Part shown: positions 1 through 7,577 of the stretch, piece after piece
Position numbering within the stretch: position 1 is the first letter of the stretch
How the letters are laid out: each line of letters begins with the position of its first letter
NCBI GenBank assembly: GCA_964614095.1
Contig: CAZTJO010000033.1
Coordinates: 1-22,111, forward strand
Reading direction: 5' to 3'
Length of the DNA stretch: 22,111 nt
DNA from: CAZWKX01 sp964614095
Lineage (GTDB): Bacteria; Actinomycetota; Acidimicrobiia; Spongiisociales; UBA11373
The notes under the pieces: generated by a model
Told to the model about the DNA's origin: nothing
The model's database searches: none
The model's input: the letters and a program-made list of their open reading frames with translations, nothing else
Translations under genes and position numbers: made by a program

Positions 1-1
1 G

Positions 2-97
2 GTCATCGTGTGGTTTACATCGGTCGACGACACCGAGATAGACAGTCTCATCATCTTCGATCCCACCGACTGCACGGTCCACGCCCAGCATCCCTGA
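2..97 (+). CDS. C-terminal fragment of an unidentified protein
   Basis: An open frame enters from the left edge in frame 2 and ends at TGA 95-97, giving 31 residues that end in DPTDCTVHAQHP. It has the C-rich coding composition of the neighbouring plus-strand genes. The stretch VIVWFTSVDDTE followed by a short beta-like segment faintly recalls the C-terminal carbohydrate-binding-like domain of actinobacterial MviN/MurJ-associated proteins, which lie upstream of trxB in some actinobacteria, but the match is from memory and too short to rely on. The 39 bases to the next start contain no recognisable signal. Confidence 0.45.
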   Translation, partial: VIVWFTSVDDTEIDSLIIFDPTDCTVHAQHP

Positions 98-136
98 GCC
101 GGTATCTTCATCCACGCCGACTAACCTCACGTCATC

Positions 137-457
137 GTGGAGGACTTCGCCAAGCGCATTCCCAACCTGCTCGAATCGATGACAAGACGTATTCGGGCAA
201 TCACCGTTGATCCACTCGCGCGCGTCATCAAATACGCGACTCTGGGCCTTGTCGCCACCGCCCTCGTCGTCGTCGCCGTCATCTTCCTGCTCGTTGGGAT
301 CTTCCGCATCATCGAGGAACTCATCGATCGCCTGTACGACAGCGACTACTCCATGGAGATCGCCTACGGCATTGTGGGTGGAGTATTCCTGCTCCTCGGG
401 GCGTTGTTCTGGTCGAGAAAGACCAGAAAGACGCCACCCGAGGACGGAACCACATGA
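137..457 (+). CDS. Small two-helix membrane protein of unknown function
   Basis: This encodes 106 residues from a GTG start; no good Shine-Dalgarno is visible, so the start is uncertain. An amphipathic, basic N-terminus of about 30 residues precedes a first hydrophobic helix (about 35-56) and a second (about 76-91), followed by a short basic tail (SRKTRK) that is probably cytoplasmic. The arrangement resembles the two-helix actinobacterial proteins often labelled phage-holin family, but no diagnostic motif is visible and a lytic role should not be assumed. Its TGA overlaps the ATG of trxB (ATGA, 454-457), which suggests translational coupling and a shared transcript with the thioredoxin genes. 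Confidence 0.7.
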   Translation: MEDFAKRIPNLLESMTRRIRAITVDPLARVIKYATLGLVATALVVVAVIFLLVGIFRIIEELIDRLYDSDYSMEIAYGIVGGVFLLLGALFWSRKTRKTPPEDGTT

Positions 458-1371
458 ACCATCGCTTGGCCATCATCGGATCCGGACCTGCCGGCCTGAC
501 CGCGGCGATCTACGCAGCACGGGGTGGGCTGGAACCCATCGTCTTCGAGGGGGCCGAGGCCGGTGGTCAGCTCATGCTCACCACCGACGTCGAAAATTAC
601 CCCGGCTTTCCCGAAGGGATTCTCGGGCCCGAACTCATGGAACTCCTTCGGCAGCAGGCCGAGAAGTTCGGCTCCCAGCTGCACCGCCTCGACGTCACCG
701 GCGTCGATTTCTCTTCCCGCCCGTTTGTTATCTCCGTTGGCGACCACGACCATGAGGTCGACGCCGTGATCATCGCCACCGGGGCTTCGGCCCGCTGGCT
801 TGGCGTGCCCGGCGAAGAGCGCCTCCGCGGCTTCGGCGTCTCCGCCTGTGCCACCTGCGATGGCTTCTTTTTCAAGGAGAAGGAAATAATCGTCGTAGGC
901 GGGGGAGACTCCGCCATGGAAGAGGCCCTGTTCCTCACCAGATTCGCCTCGAAGGTCACCATTGTGCATCGCCGCGACGAATTCCGTGCCTCGAAGATTT
1001 TGGCCCAGCGCGCTCTCAACCATGAAAAGATCAGAGTTCGCTGGGACACTGTCGTCGAGGAGATTCTCGGCCGGGACACCGTCGAAGCAGTCCGCCTTCG
1101 CAATGTCAAGACATCCGAACGCAAAGATATTCCTACCGAAGGGATTTTTGTGGCCGTCGGCCACGTCCCCAACACCGAGTTGGTGAAAGGCCAATTGGAG
1201 CTTGATGAGAAGGGCTACCTGAAGACTCTGGGCGACACTTCAACATCAATGCCCGGGGTATTCGGCGCCGGCGACGTTGCCGATCATGTCTACCGGCAAG
1301 CCGTTACCGCGGCCGCCATGGGCTGCCAGGCTGCACTCGATGCACAGCGTTGGCTCGAAGCGGCCGAATGA
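454..1371 (+). CDS. trxB: Thioredoxin reductase (NADPH)
   Basis: The product transfers electrons from NADPH through FAD and a redox-active cysteine pair to thioredoxin in the cytoplasm. The 305-residue length is normal for the low-molecular-weight bacterial type. The FAD-binding GSGPAG motif is at residues 9-14, the redox motif CATC at 132-135 followed by DG, the second dinucleotide motif GGGDSA at about 149-154 and the NADPH phosphate-binding HRRDEFR shortly after. The C-terminal FAD-contact segment GVFGAGDVADHVYRQ is present. The start ATG overlaps the preceding stop (ATGA), which fixes it well. Thioredoxin follows 64 bases downstream, the trxB-trxA pairing seen at many actinobacterial origins. 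Confidence 0.97.
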   Translation: MNHRLAIIGSGPAGLTAAIYAARGGLEPIVFEGAEAGGQLMLTTDVENYPGFPEGILGPELMELLRQQAEKFGSQLHRLDVTGVDFSSRPFVISVGDHDHEVDAVIIATGASARWLGVPGEERLRGFGVSACATCDGFFFKEKEIIVVGGGDSAMEEALFLTRFASKVTIVHRRDEFRASKILAQRALNHEKIRVRWDTVVEEILGRDTVEAVRLRNVKTSERKDIPTEGIFVAVGHVPNTELVKGQLELDEKGYLKTLGDTSTSMPGVFGAGDVADHVYRQAVTAAAMGCQAALDAQRWLEAAE

Positions 1372-1435
1372 ACCTGACAATTTTCCGATTGGGCAACTGA
1401 GAGCAACTAGGAGGTGAAGGCTTCGGCCGACATAC

Positions 1436-1765
1436 ATGGCAGGCAACCTGGTCACCGCAACCGACGATACATTTGCTGACCTGATTGCCGGCGAGAAGCC
1501 GGTTCTGGTTGATTTCTGGGCCGAGTGGTGCGGACCCTGCCGGATGGTGAGTCCCATCCTTGAAGAGATCGCAGCAGATCACCCTGAGACCATCACCGTC
1601 GCCAAACTCAACGTTGATGAGAACCCACAGACCGCCATTCGATTCGACGTCATGAGCATCCCCACCCTCATCGTGTTCCGCAACGGATCCGCCACTCCCA
1701 CCCGCATCATCGGCGCCCGTCCCAAACACATGCTCCTTGCCCAACTCGACCAGTATCTACGCTGA
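1436..1765 (+). CDS. trxA: Thioredoxin
   Basis: This is a cytoplasmic disulfide reductase of 109 residues, the standard one-domain thioredoxin length. The active site WCGPC is at residues 31-35 inside the usual VDFWAEWCGPC context, and the cis-proline loop SIPTLIVF follows at about 74-81. ATG 1436 is the only possible start, because an in-frame TGA lies at 1415-1417. The only strong Shine-Dalgarno, AGGAGG at 1409-1414, is therefore about 21 bases from the ATG, an unusually long spacing. The gene is the electron acceptor for the adjacent trxB product and is followed 24 bases later by the cwlM-like gene, the trxB2-trxC-cwlM order of Mycobacterium. Confidence 0.97.
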   Translation: MAGNLVTATDDTFADLIAGEKPVLVDFWAEWCGPCRMVSPILEEIAADHPETITVAKLNVDENPQTAIRFDVMSIPTLIVFRNGSATPTRIIGARPKHMLLAQLDQYLR

Positions 1766-1789
1766 GATTCTGCGACCATAAGGTCCGCC

Positions 1790-2773
1790 GTGGCTCTCTA
1801 TCGCGAAGGTGATTTTGGCGAGCCGGTCCGCGATATCCAGCGCCGGCTCGCCCTGTTGGGCTTCCCGACCCACTCCGATCCGGAAGGACAATTCGGATCG
1901 GCTACGACCGACGCTGTCAAGGCTTTCCAGATCTCACGCAGTCTTTCCGAGGACGGGCTCGTGGGCCGTGAGACCTGGCGAATTATGGTAGACGCCGGGT
2001 TTCGGCTCGGCGACCGCCTCCTCTACCACAAGCTGCCCATGCTTCACGGTGACGATGTGGCATCACTGCAGCGTGATCTCAACGCTCTCGGATTCGATGC
2101 CGGCGACGTCGACGGCATCTTTGGCGCTGCCACTCTCCGGGCTCTGCTCGATTTCCAAGAGAACCGCGGGATGGCCACGGACGGGATCGCCGGACCGGCT
2201 GTTGTCGCCGAGCTTGCCCTCCTAGTGCGAGCCACCCAAAAGCTCGGTCGACACATCATTCGCGAGCGGGCCTGGCTCCGCTCCCTTCCGACCACCGTCG
2301 CCGGCCAACGCCTCTTCATAGATCCGTTCTGTCGCGATGAACACGAAGCACGGTTGGCATGGGAGACCGCCGTTGCCGCCGCGTCGGAGTTACGTCATCT
2401 CGGCGCTCAGGCCCTTCTGTCACGAAGTGCCGATACCCATCCTGCCGAGCGATCACGGGCTCGCCACGCCAATCACCTCGCGGTCGACGTCATTGTGTCT
2501 TTTTCACTGCCGGGCACTGACATCCCCGGCGTCTACTTCTTCTGCTCCACCATGAGTCGAAGCGAGGCCGGTCAAGCCCTTGCAGAAGCCGTCGCTTGCG
2601 CTCTGGGTGTGGAGGCTCTCGGCCGCACTACCCCGATCCTGCGTGAAACGCGCGCTCCGACAATCGTGGTGACTATGCCCCACCTCGATTCTGACCTTGG
2701 CACCGGAGTCGCTCAAGCTATCGAGACTTGGCTATCCGCCCGGCCTCCTCAGGAACCCGATACCGCTCGGTAG
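1790..2773 (+). CDS. cwlM: CwlM-like peptidoglycan-binding pseudo-amidase
   Basis: The protein has 327 residues from a GTG start. Two peptidoglycan-binding (PG_binding_1) repeats occupy about residues 8-65 and 84-140, each with the LGF...G.FG..T..A...FQ pattern. A C-terminal Amidase_3-type domain follows (about 173-320). In active amidases zinc is held by His of DPGHGG, a Glu, and His of SIH. Here the first motif reads DPFCRD (178-183) and the last SFS (237-239), so both histidines are lost, while E186 aligns with the glutamate. The enzyme is therefore probably inactive, as proposed for mycobacterial CwlM, a regulator of peptidoglycan precursor synthesis through MurA. It is shorter than mycobacterial CwlM (about 400 residues), so the C-terminal phosphorylated tail may be absent. 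Its 3' end overlaps parB by 25 bases, convergently. Assignment rests on domains plus synteny. Confidence 0.85.
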   Translation: MALYREGDFGEPVRDIQRRLALLGFPTHSDPEGQFGSATTDAVKAFQISRSLSEDGLVGRETWRIMVDAGFRLGDRLLYHKLPMLHGDDVASLQRDLNALGFDAGDVDGIFGAATLRALLDFQENRGMATDGIAGPAVVAELALLVRATQKLGRHIIRERAWLRSLPTTVAGQRLFIDPFCRDEHEARLAWETAVAAASELRHLGAQALLSRSADTHPAERSRARHANHLAVDVIVSFSLPGTDIPGVYFFCSTMSRSEAGQALAEAVACALGVEALGRTTPILRETRAPTIVVTMPHLDSDLGTGVAQAIETWLSARPPQEPDTAR

Positions 2774-3609
2774 ATGCGCTCCAGCTCCTCAGTTGAGCCG
2801 AACCGAATAACCACCTTGCCACTGCCCCGGTCCCCATAGTCGATGCGAACCGTCGTCCCGAGGCGATCACTCAGCCTTTCTTCGAGAGCCAGTATCTCCG
2901 CCGGCCGCTCCCTGCGGCTCCGCCCCTTGCCCACCGCCTTCTTATCTCCAATACGTGCCTTGACCGCTTCTTCTATCCGCCGAACCGGCCAACCCTCTTG
3001 AGCCGCCTTCCGGGCGATACTCTCCGCGTACTTCTCGTCCTCCAGGCCCACCAACGCCCGACAATGGCCTGCACTCAACTCCCCCTGCGCCAGCAGCGCC
3101 TGCACCGCGGCCGGCAACGCCAGGAGCCTCAACGTGTTTGTGATAACAGGGCGACTCTTTCCGACGCGCGCTCCCACCTCTTCATGAGTAAGGCCGAAGT
3201 CTTCCAATAACTGCCTATAGGCCGCTGCCTCCTGCAGAGGAGTCAGGTCCTCTCGCTGAATATTCTCCACCAGAGCTTCAGTGAGACCGCGAACGTCGTC
3301 ACTCTCCCTGACCACCACAGGAATCTCACGAAGCCCCGCCAGCCGAGCCGCCCGCCAGCGCCGCTCTCCCGCCACAAGGATGTAGCGGTCTTCGTCAGCT
3401 CCCGCTCTCACCACAATCGGCTGCAACACGCCAACCTCACGAATGGACGCCGCCAGGGATTGCAGACTCTCGGAAGGGAACACATCACGCGGCTGTTGAG
3501 GATTCGGGTCTATGACCTCGAGAGGCAGGCTCACGTAGCCCTTTGGCGATTCGTCGGAGGGGATCAGGGCCTCGAGCCCTCTACCTAGTCCTGATTTACG
3601 TGCGGCCAT
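2749..3609 (-). CDS. parB: Chromosome partitioning protein ParB
   Basis: ParB is a CTP-dependent clamp that loads at parS and spreads to organise the origin with ParA. The 286 residues begin MAARKSGLGRGLEALIP, the typical ParB N-terminus, at ATG 3609, preceded by an excellent GGAGGAG; a longer upstream frame lacks this support. The CTPase region contains GERRWRAA and ENIQREDL. The central helix-turn-helix lies in the segment LTHEEVGARVGKSRPVITN, and a C-terminal dimerisation domain follows a basic linker (KGRSRRERP). The gene overlaps the end of parA by 14 bases, indicating coupled translation. A matching parS site lies about 1.5 kb away at 5063-5078. Confidence 0.97.
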   Translation of the reverse strand: MAARKSGLGRGLEALIPSDESPKGYVSLPLEVIDPNPQQPRDVFPSESLQSLAASIREVGVLQPIVVRAGADEDRYILVAGERRWRAARLAGLREIPVVVRESDDVRGLTEALVENIQREDLTPLQEAAAYRQLLEDFGLTHEEVGARVGKSRPVITNTLRLLALPAAVQALLAQGELSAGHCRALVGLEDEKYAESIARKAAQEGWPVRRIEEAVKARIGDKKAVGKGRSRRERPAEILALEERLSDRLGTTVRIDYGDRGSGKVVIRFGSTEELERIYRAVSGS

Positions 3610-4387
3610 GTCTCCTCCTGAATTCCTCCGCGAGTTCCCGATATGCCGCCGCTCCACGACTCCTTCGATCAAACGACTCAATCGGCTCTCCGTACGAGGG
3701 CGCCTCGGCGAGGCGCACCGTGCGGGGAATCACCGTCTCATATGCCACCTTCCCAAAATGCTCACGAACCTGGTCAACTACCTGCCCGGCCAGAGTGGTC
3801 CGGGCGTCAAACATGGTGAGAATTACGCCTTCGATCTTGAGTCGAGGGTTAAGGTTCTTCTGAATGAGATGTATGTTACGTAGTAGTTGACTCAGACCTT
3901 CCAGCGCGTAGTACTCACATTGGATCGGTATCAGCACCTCATGAGCCGCGCTCAACGCGTTGACCGTGATCAGCCCAAGTGATGGCGGACAGTCAATAAG
4001 GACCGTGTCGTATTGGTCCGGCACTCCATCGAGAGCCGACGCCAGCCGCCGCTCGCGAGACAGGTGAGCAACAAGCTCAATCTCTGCTCCGGCAAGATCA
4101 ATCGAGGAGGGCAGCAGGAAAAGGTCCTTCACCCCTGTCGCTTCAATCGCATCCTCAATCGGAGTCTCCTCCATCATGACTTCGTACACGCTGTGTACTA
4201 CTGCAGCGTGTTCTATTCCTAGTCCCGAGGTTGCATTTGCCTGTGGATCAATATCCACAATGAGAACGCGCTCACCCCGTGCCGCTAGAGCAGCCCCCAT
4301 GTTGATGGCCGTCGTTGATTTTCCCACCCCACCCTTCTGGTTGGCGACGGCGACGACGACCCCGTGTTTGTGACGATGTCTAAGCAC
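3596..4387 (-). CDS. parA: Chromosome partitioning ATPase ParA (Soj)
   Basis: ParA is a Walker-type ATPase that binds DNA nonspecifically and is displaced by ParB, moving origins apart. The deviant Walker A motif KGGVGKST is at about residues 18-25, the A' motif IVDIDPQANAT follows, and the Walker B-type DCPPSLG lies in the middle. I chose the GTG at 4387 (263 residues), which overlaps the rsmG stop by 8 bases. A TTG at 4423 is also in frame but would add 12 residues unlike the family, and neither has a strong Shine-Dalgarno, so the start is uncertain. The gene sits between rsmG and parB in the usual order. Confidence 0.95.
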   Translation of the reverse strand: MLRHRHKHGVVVAVANQKGGVGKSTTAINMGAALAARGERVLIVDIDPQANATSGLGIEHAAVVHSVYEVMMEETPIEDAIEATGVKDLFLLPSSIDLAGAEIELVAHLSRERRLASALDGVPDQYDTVLIDCPPSLGLITVNALSAAHEVLIPIQCEYYALEGLSQLLRNIHLIQKNLNPRLKIEGVILTMFDARTTLAGQVVDQVREHFGKVAYETVIPRTVRLAEAPSYGEPIESFDRRSRGAAAYRELAEEFRRRHGRT

Positions 4388-5024
4388 TAGACAGCATGAT
4401 AAGGAGCCACGCCGGACCGTCAAGGATTGTTGTGGGTACCTCGGTCATTTGAGCCGATAAGCCCATCACTTCGGCCATCACCACCAGGTCGGCGCTCCGT
4501 TCCGGCGGCTCTGCTCGGCGGCTCAGGCCCAGCACCGACCGTCCCCCGGGAATCAGGAGGCGGGCTGACAGGCCGACCGCCTCCGGCGCCTTCACACCCC
4601 CACGGAATACCAGACCAGACCACTCATCTGATACCGCGAAAGCATCACCCTGAGTGATCACCACATTGGGCAAAGCAAGTATCCGCACCACCCTGTGCAG
4701 CAACCTGATACGACGGGCTCCCCGGTCAAGCAGCGTCACTCGACATTCCGGCCACAGAATTGCCAAGGGGATGCCCGGCAAGCCCACCCCACTGCCGATA
4801 TCAAGGATTTCTGACGGGACGCCGTCCCAGCCAGCGGCAAACACTAGAGAATCACCAATATGCCTACTCCAGAGACGACCTCCCTCTCGAGGACCGAGGC
4901 CGCCGGCGGGAATGGCTTCCTCGGCGAGCCACGCCGCATACTCCTCGAGAGTCTCTAGACGATCGTGACTGAGGTCAAAGCCGGCCCATTCGGCAGCTCT
5001 TAGGGCGATGGACCCGTTCTCCAT
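4380..5024 (-). CDS. rsmG: 16S rRNA (guanine-N7) methyltransferase RsmG (GidB)
   Basis: RsmG methylates N7 of the guanine at position 527 (E. coli numbering) of 16S rRNA, using S-adenosylmethionine. The protein has 214 residues, normal for the family. The N-terminal helical part contains LWSRHIGDSL, and the SAM-binding motif DIGSGVGLPGIPL is at about 75-87, followed by VTLLDRGARRIRLL, the acidic residue expected to contact SAM ribose. No strong ribosome-binding site precedes ATG 5024. The upstream 69-base gap separates it from jag and contains the parS site, so rsmG is probably read from the long upstream operon. Loss of RsmG gives low-level streptomycin resistance in other bacteria; the gene looks intact here. 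Confidence 0.95.
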   Translation of the reverse strand: MENGSIALRAAEWAGFDLSHDRLETLEEYAAWLAEEAIPAGGLGPREGGRLWSRHIGDSLVFAAGWDGVPSEILDIGSGVGLPGIPLAILWPECRVTLLDRGARRIRLLHRVVRILALPNVVITQGDAFAVSDEWSGLVFRGGVKAPEAVGLSARLLIPGGRSVLGLSRRAEPPERSADLVVMAEVMGLSAQMTEVPTTILDGPAWLLIMLSSA

Positions 5025-5062
5025 GAGGCGTCATGGTACGACGCTATAGGGCTGCCCTCCGC

Positions 5063-5078
5063 TGTTTCACGTGAAACC
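5063..5078. promoter_or_regulatory. parS: parS centromere-like site (ParB-binding)
   Basis: The 16 bases TGTTTCACGTGAAACC match the bacterial parS consensus TGTTTCACGTGAAACA at 15 of 16 positions; the 14-base core GTTTCACGTGAAAC is a perfect palindrome. It lies in the short gap between jag and rsmG, about 4.5 kb from the likely origin, as expected for origin-proximal parS. I saw no second copy in the window. Confidence 0.93.
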
Positions 5079-5093
5079 AAATGAACGAAGGGT

Positions 5094-6002
5094 CTAGTCG
5101 TCGCTCTCTTCTGCCGCAATCACTACAGACCGATCGGGCTCCTCCCCTTCCGAGAACGACCTGACACCCTCCACCTCGGCGACAGCATCGTGCACAACCT
5201 TCCGGTCCGCCGGGTTCATCGGCTCCAGCATCACCTCACCACCCTCTGCCACGATCCTCTCCGCCAGACGGCCGGCGTATATCTTCAGCGCCTCCCGACG
5301 CCTCTCCATATATCCGCCAATATCAACCCTGAGCCGGGCCCCGGCCTGCGTCTTCCTCTGAACCACCGTCCGAGTCAATTCCAGCACCGACTGCAGAATC
5401 GCCCCTTTCTGCCCCACCAACGCCTCACTTTGGCCACCTGAAACATCCGCGTAGATAATGTCCCCATCAACCCTCACCTGCACCGTCCCCTCGATGCCAA
5501 ACGCATCAAGCAGCCCATCGAGGAAATCGGAGACAACTGCAGCCTGCTCCTCGACGTCCACTTTTTCTCCCTCCGCCGACCGCGGCTTCCCCTCAACCTT
5601 TGCCTTTTCCTTGGGCACTTGTTTCCCCCTCCCGCCACTTTGTGCCGTCCTCGCGTCCCTCTTGGGCCCGCCCTTGTCATCCCTCTTGGATTCGGTCTTC
5701 CGGCTATTCGCCCGAGGTCGTCCAGATCCGCCGCTTTTGCTCTCTTCCGGTTTCCCGCTCACCCGCCCCGCCCCGGCATCCTTGCCTCCGCCTTTCTGAC
5801 GCCGACGCCGCGGCGGCCGCTTTTTCGGAAGCGGTTTCACTCTTACCACGGCATCACGCCCCCCGACACCCAGAAAGCCCCGCGATGGCTCCTCAATAAC
5901 CTCGATCTCCACGGCCTCCCTCGAGGCAACACCAAGCTCCTTCAACGCGTGCTCCACCGCTGCGTCAATACCCCTGGCCCGTACCTCCACCCAATCCTCC
6001 AT
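5094..6002 (-). CDS. khpB: Jag/KhpB RNA-binding protein
   Basis: This is a cytoplasmic RNA-binding protein of the Jag (KhpB/EloR) family, linked in other bacteria to cell elongation and division. A Jag_N domain spans about residues 1-55. A very long, Lys/Arg/Gly-rich, apparently disordered linker follows (about 58-148). A KH domain carries the loop GQKG at about 197-200, and an R3H domain spans about 235-297, with the defining Arg and His in DRKVVH. I chose ATG 6002 because GAGGAG lies 9 bases upstream of it. ATG 6011, which overlaps the yidC stop as ATGA, is the alternative and adds three residues. The linker is longer than in most homologues. It follows yidC directly and probably shares its transcript. 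Confidence 0.93.
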   Translation of the reverse strand: MEDWVEVRARGIDAAVEHALKELGVASREAVEIEVIEEPSRGFLGVGGRDAVVRVKPLPKKRPPRRRRQKGGGKDAGAGRVSGKPEESKSGGSGRPRANSRKTESKRDDKGGPKRDARTAQSGGRGKQVPKEKAKVEGKPRSAEGEKVDVEEQAAVVSDFLDGLLDAFGIEGTVQVRVDGDIIYADVSGGQSEALVGQKGAILQSVLELTRTVVQRKTQAGARLRVDIGGYMERRREALKIYAGRLAERIVAEGGEVMLEPMNPADRKVVHDAVAEVEGVRSFSEGEEPDRSVVIAAEESDD

Positions 6003-6007
6003 CTCAA

Positions 6008-7003
6008 TCATCTCCTCTTGCGCTTTTTGCCCCGCGCCTTCTGTCCCCCTTCTGAATAATCGCTCACCGACCGGCTGTTACCCCCCTCCGCTACATTGGG
6101 TCGTGCCCGCCCCTGTGGCGGCCTCGGCCGCGGCTGCCGCGCCGTCTCGGCCGCCTTGGCCGGCCGCTCCACGGCCGGCCCCCCACCCTTCTCCTTTCTA
6201 CCCACCTTCTCCACGCTTCCCTCCTCCGCCTTATGCCTCTCATCAAGCCAAATGATGAATCCCTGCTGCCCGATGCGGAAAATCTGGCTTGCCGCAAAGT
6301 AGACCACCAACCCCGCCGGCAATGAGAAAGAAATGAATCCAAAAAAGAACGGCATAATCTTCATCAGAGCCTGACCCGGCGGCTTTTCACCATCCGCTGC
6401 CTGGCTTTTCTGCTTTGCTTGAGTCTGCGCCGTCTGGTAGTAGGCGGTCCCCATCACCAGCAAAATAGTGACCAGATATGGAATCGCTCTAACGAAGGAG
6501 TCGGCGAAAGCCTGGCTGGGAGAAATTCCCAAGTCCATCCAGAGGAAATCTCGCCAACTTGCGACTACACCGGTCGTCTGATCCGCGGCCGCCTGCCAAG
6601 TCGTTATGTCCGTGAACAGCCGCCAGCCATTAATTACGTACGCTGTTGGTGGGATCCGGGCAAACGAACGCAGAACCTGAAAGAGAGCGAACCAAACTGG
6701 CATTTGCACCAGCATCGGCAAACAGCCGGCCAGCGGGTTGACACCACGCTCCCGATACAACTCCATGGTCGCTTGCTGCAACGCCTGTTTGTCGTGCTTC
6801 AGATCGCGCTGCAGCTGCTTTATGTCCGGCTGCAGTTCCTGCATCTTGCGCATCGACCGGGTCTGCTTCAACGTCAGGGGAAACATGAGCATGTTCACCG
6901 CGATGGTCAAGAGAATGATGCTGACGCCGAGGCTGGGAATCAGTTGATAGAAGACAGTGATTGCCGAACCAAAAAATTTGAGGAGGTATTCCCAACCCGG
7001 CAT
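6008..7003 (-). CDS. yidC: Membrane protein insertase YidC
   Basis: YidC inserts and folds membrane proteins, alone or with SecYEG. The 331-residue protein lacks the large periplasmic domain of Gram-negative YidC, as in Gram-positives. Hydrophobic segments lie at about 7-24, 27-44, 92-112, 172-190 and 215-252, with the signature NPLAGCLPMLVQMPVWFALF at 89-108. A charged cytoplasmic hairpin (about 48-86) follows the segment ending FPLTLKQ. The C-terminal tail (253-331) is highly basic and ends KKRKRR, likely for ribosome contact. At the position of the conserved groove arginine in the first core helix the residue is Asn37. It starts 3 bases after the yidD stop and overlaps the jag reading frame at its end. 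Confidence 0.96.
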   Translation of the reverse strand: MPGWEYLLKFFGSAITVFYQLIPSLGVSIILLTIAVNMLMFPLTLKQTRSMRKMQELQPDIKQLQRDLKHDKQALQQATMELYRERGVNPLAGCLPMLVQMPVWFALFQVLRSFARIPPTAYVINGWRLFTDITTWQAAADQTTGVVASWRDFLWMDLGISPSQAFADSFVRAIPYLVTILLVMGTAYYQTAQTQAKQKSQAADGEKPPGQALMKIMPFFFGFISFSLPAGLVVYFAASQIFRIGQQGFIIWLDERHKAEEGSVEKVGRKEKGGGPAVERPAKAAETARQPRPRPPQGRARPNVAEGGNSRSVSDYSEGGQKARGKKRKRR

Positions 7004-7006
7004 GGC

Positions 7007-7261
7007 CTACTTCGCTTTCCTCGGCACGGGGTCATAACCGCCTTGATGAAATGGATGGCATCGTCCGACCCTCTTGACCGCCAGCCAGGTTCCCCTCACC
7101 ACCCCGTACTCGCCAACCGCCTTATGCGCATACTCGGAACACGTCGGCAAATATCTGCATCGCGGCTCGAGAAGGGGCGATACCAGACGCCGATACAAGC
7201 AAATCAGCCGCTGCAGCCACCACCTCGGCAGATATGGCCTTGCTGTCACCGCCTGCTGCAC
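7007..7261 (-). CDS. yidD: Membrane protein insertion efficiency factor YidD
   Basis: YidD is a small membrane-associated protein that assists YidC-dependent insertion. The 84 residues contain the family core: an N-terminal amphipathic segment LICLYRRLVSPLL, then CRYLPTCSEYA, and near the end RCHPFHQGGYDPVP, with all three conserved cysteines. The GTG start at 7261 directly abuts the TGA of rnpA (TGAGTG); a GTG at 7249 is an alternative that also keeps the core. The rpmH-rnpA-yidD-yidC order is the nearly universal arrangement, and tight spacing indicates a single transcript. Confidence 0.95.
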   Translation of the reverse strand: MQQAVTARPYLPRWWLQRLICLYRRLVSPLLEPRCRYLPTCSEYAHKAVGEYGVVRGTWLAVKRVGRCHPFHQGGYDPVPRKAK

Positions 7262-7531
7262 TCAAACCTCCATCGCTGCGGCCACCCAGATTGCGAGATC
7301 GCTCACCGATGCCCCAACCGCTCGTCCGGTGGCGATCACGATGTAGTCTCGATTGCCCTTCAGAGGCGTCCGGGCCATTGCCTCCCGTATTCTGCGCTTC
7401 ACTTGGTTGCGGTCTACCGCTCCACCAACTTGCCGTCCGACGACCACTCCCACCCGCGATGAAACACCCTCACCCGGCGCCGAGATCAATACTATGCCCC
7501 CAACCTCGGAGCGAGACCCGCTCTGACGCAC
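7262..7531 (-). CDS. rnpA: Ribonuclease P protein component (5' end unresolved)
   Basis: RnpA is the protein subunit that helps the RNase P ribozyme bind and cleave pre-tRNA leaders. The visible product contains RVGVVVGRQVGGAVDRNQVKRR, the RNR-type basic helix of the family (here RNQ), then the DYIVIATGRA strand. The coordinates start at GTG 7531, the only canonical start in frame. However, homology continues upstream in the same open frame: codons up to about 7560 read SSLRGRVDFRRV, matching the conserved N-terminal substrate-binding L-x4-DFxxV segment. The frame stays open to a TGA at 7711-7709, spanning all of rpmH, but contains no ATG, GTG or TTG before 7531. Either a non-standard initiation or recoding is used, or the sequence has an error. 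Confidence 0.88.
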   Translation of the reverse strand: MRQSGSRSEVGGIVLISAPGEGVSSRVGVVVGRQVGGAVDRNQVKRRIREAMARTPLKGNRDYIVIATGRAVGASVSDLAIWVAAAMEV

Positions 7532-7577
7532 CCTCCGAAAATCAACTCTCCCCCGAAGCGACGAATAGGGACGACCT

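Noticed and set aside
6419..7462. A 347-codon open frame on the plus strand
   Set aside because: It is antisense to yidC, yidD and rnpA, whose products are unmistakable; the translated sequence is low-quality and matches no family.
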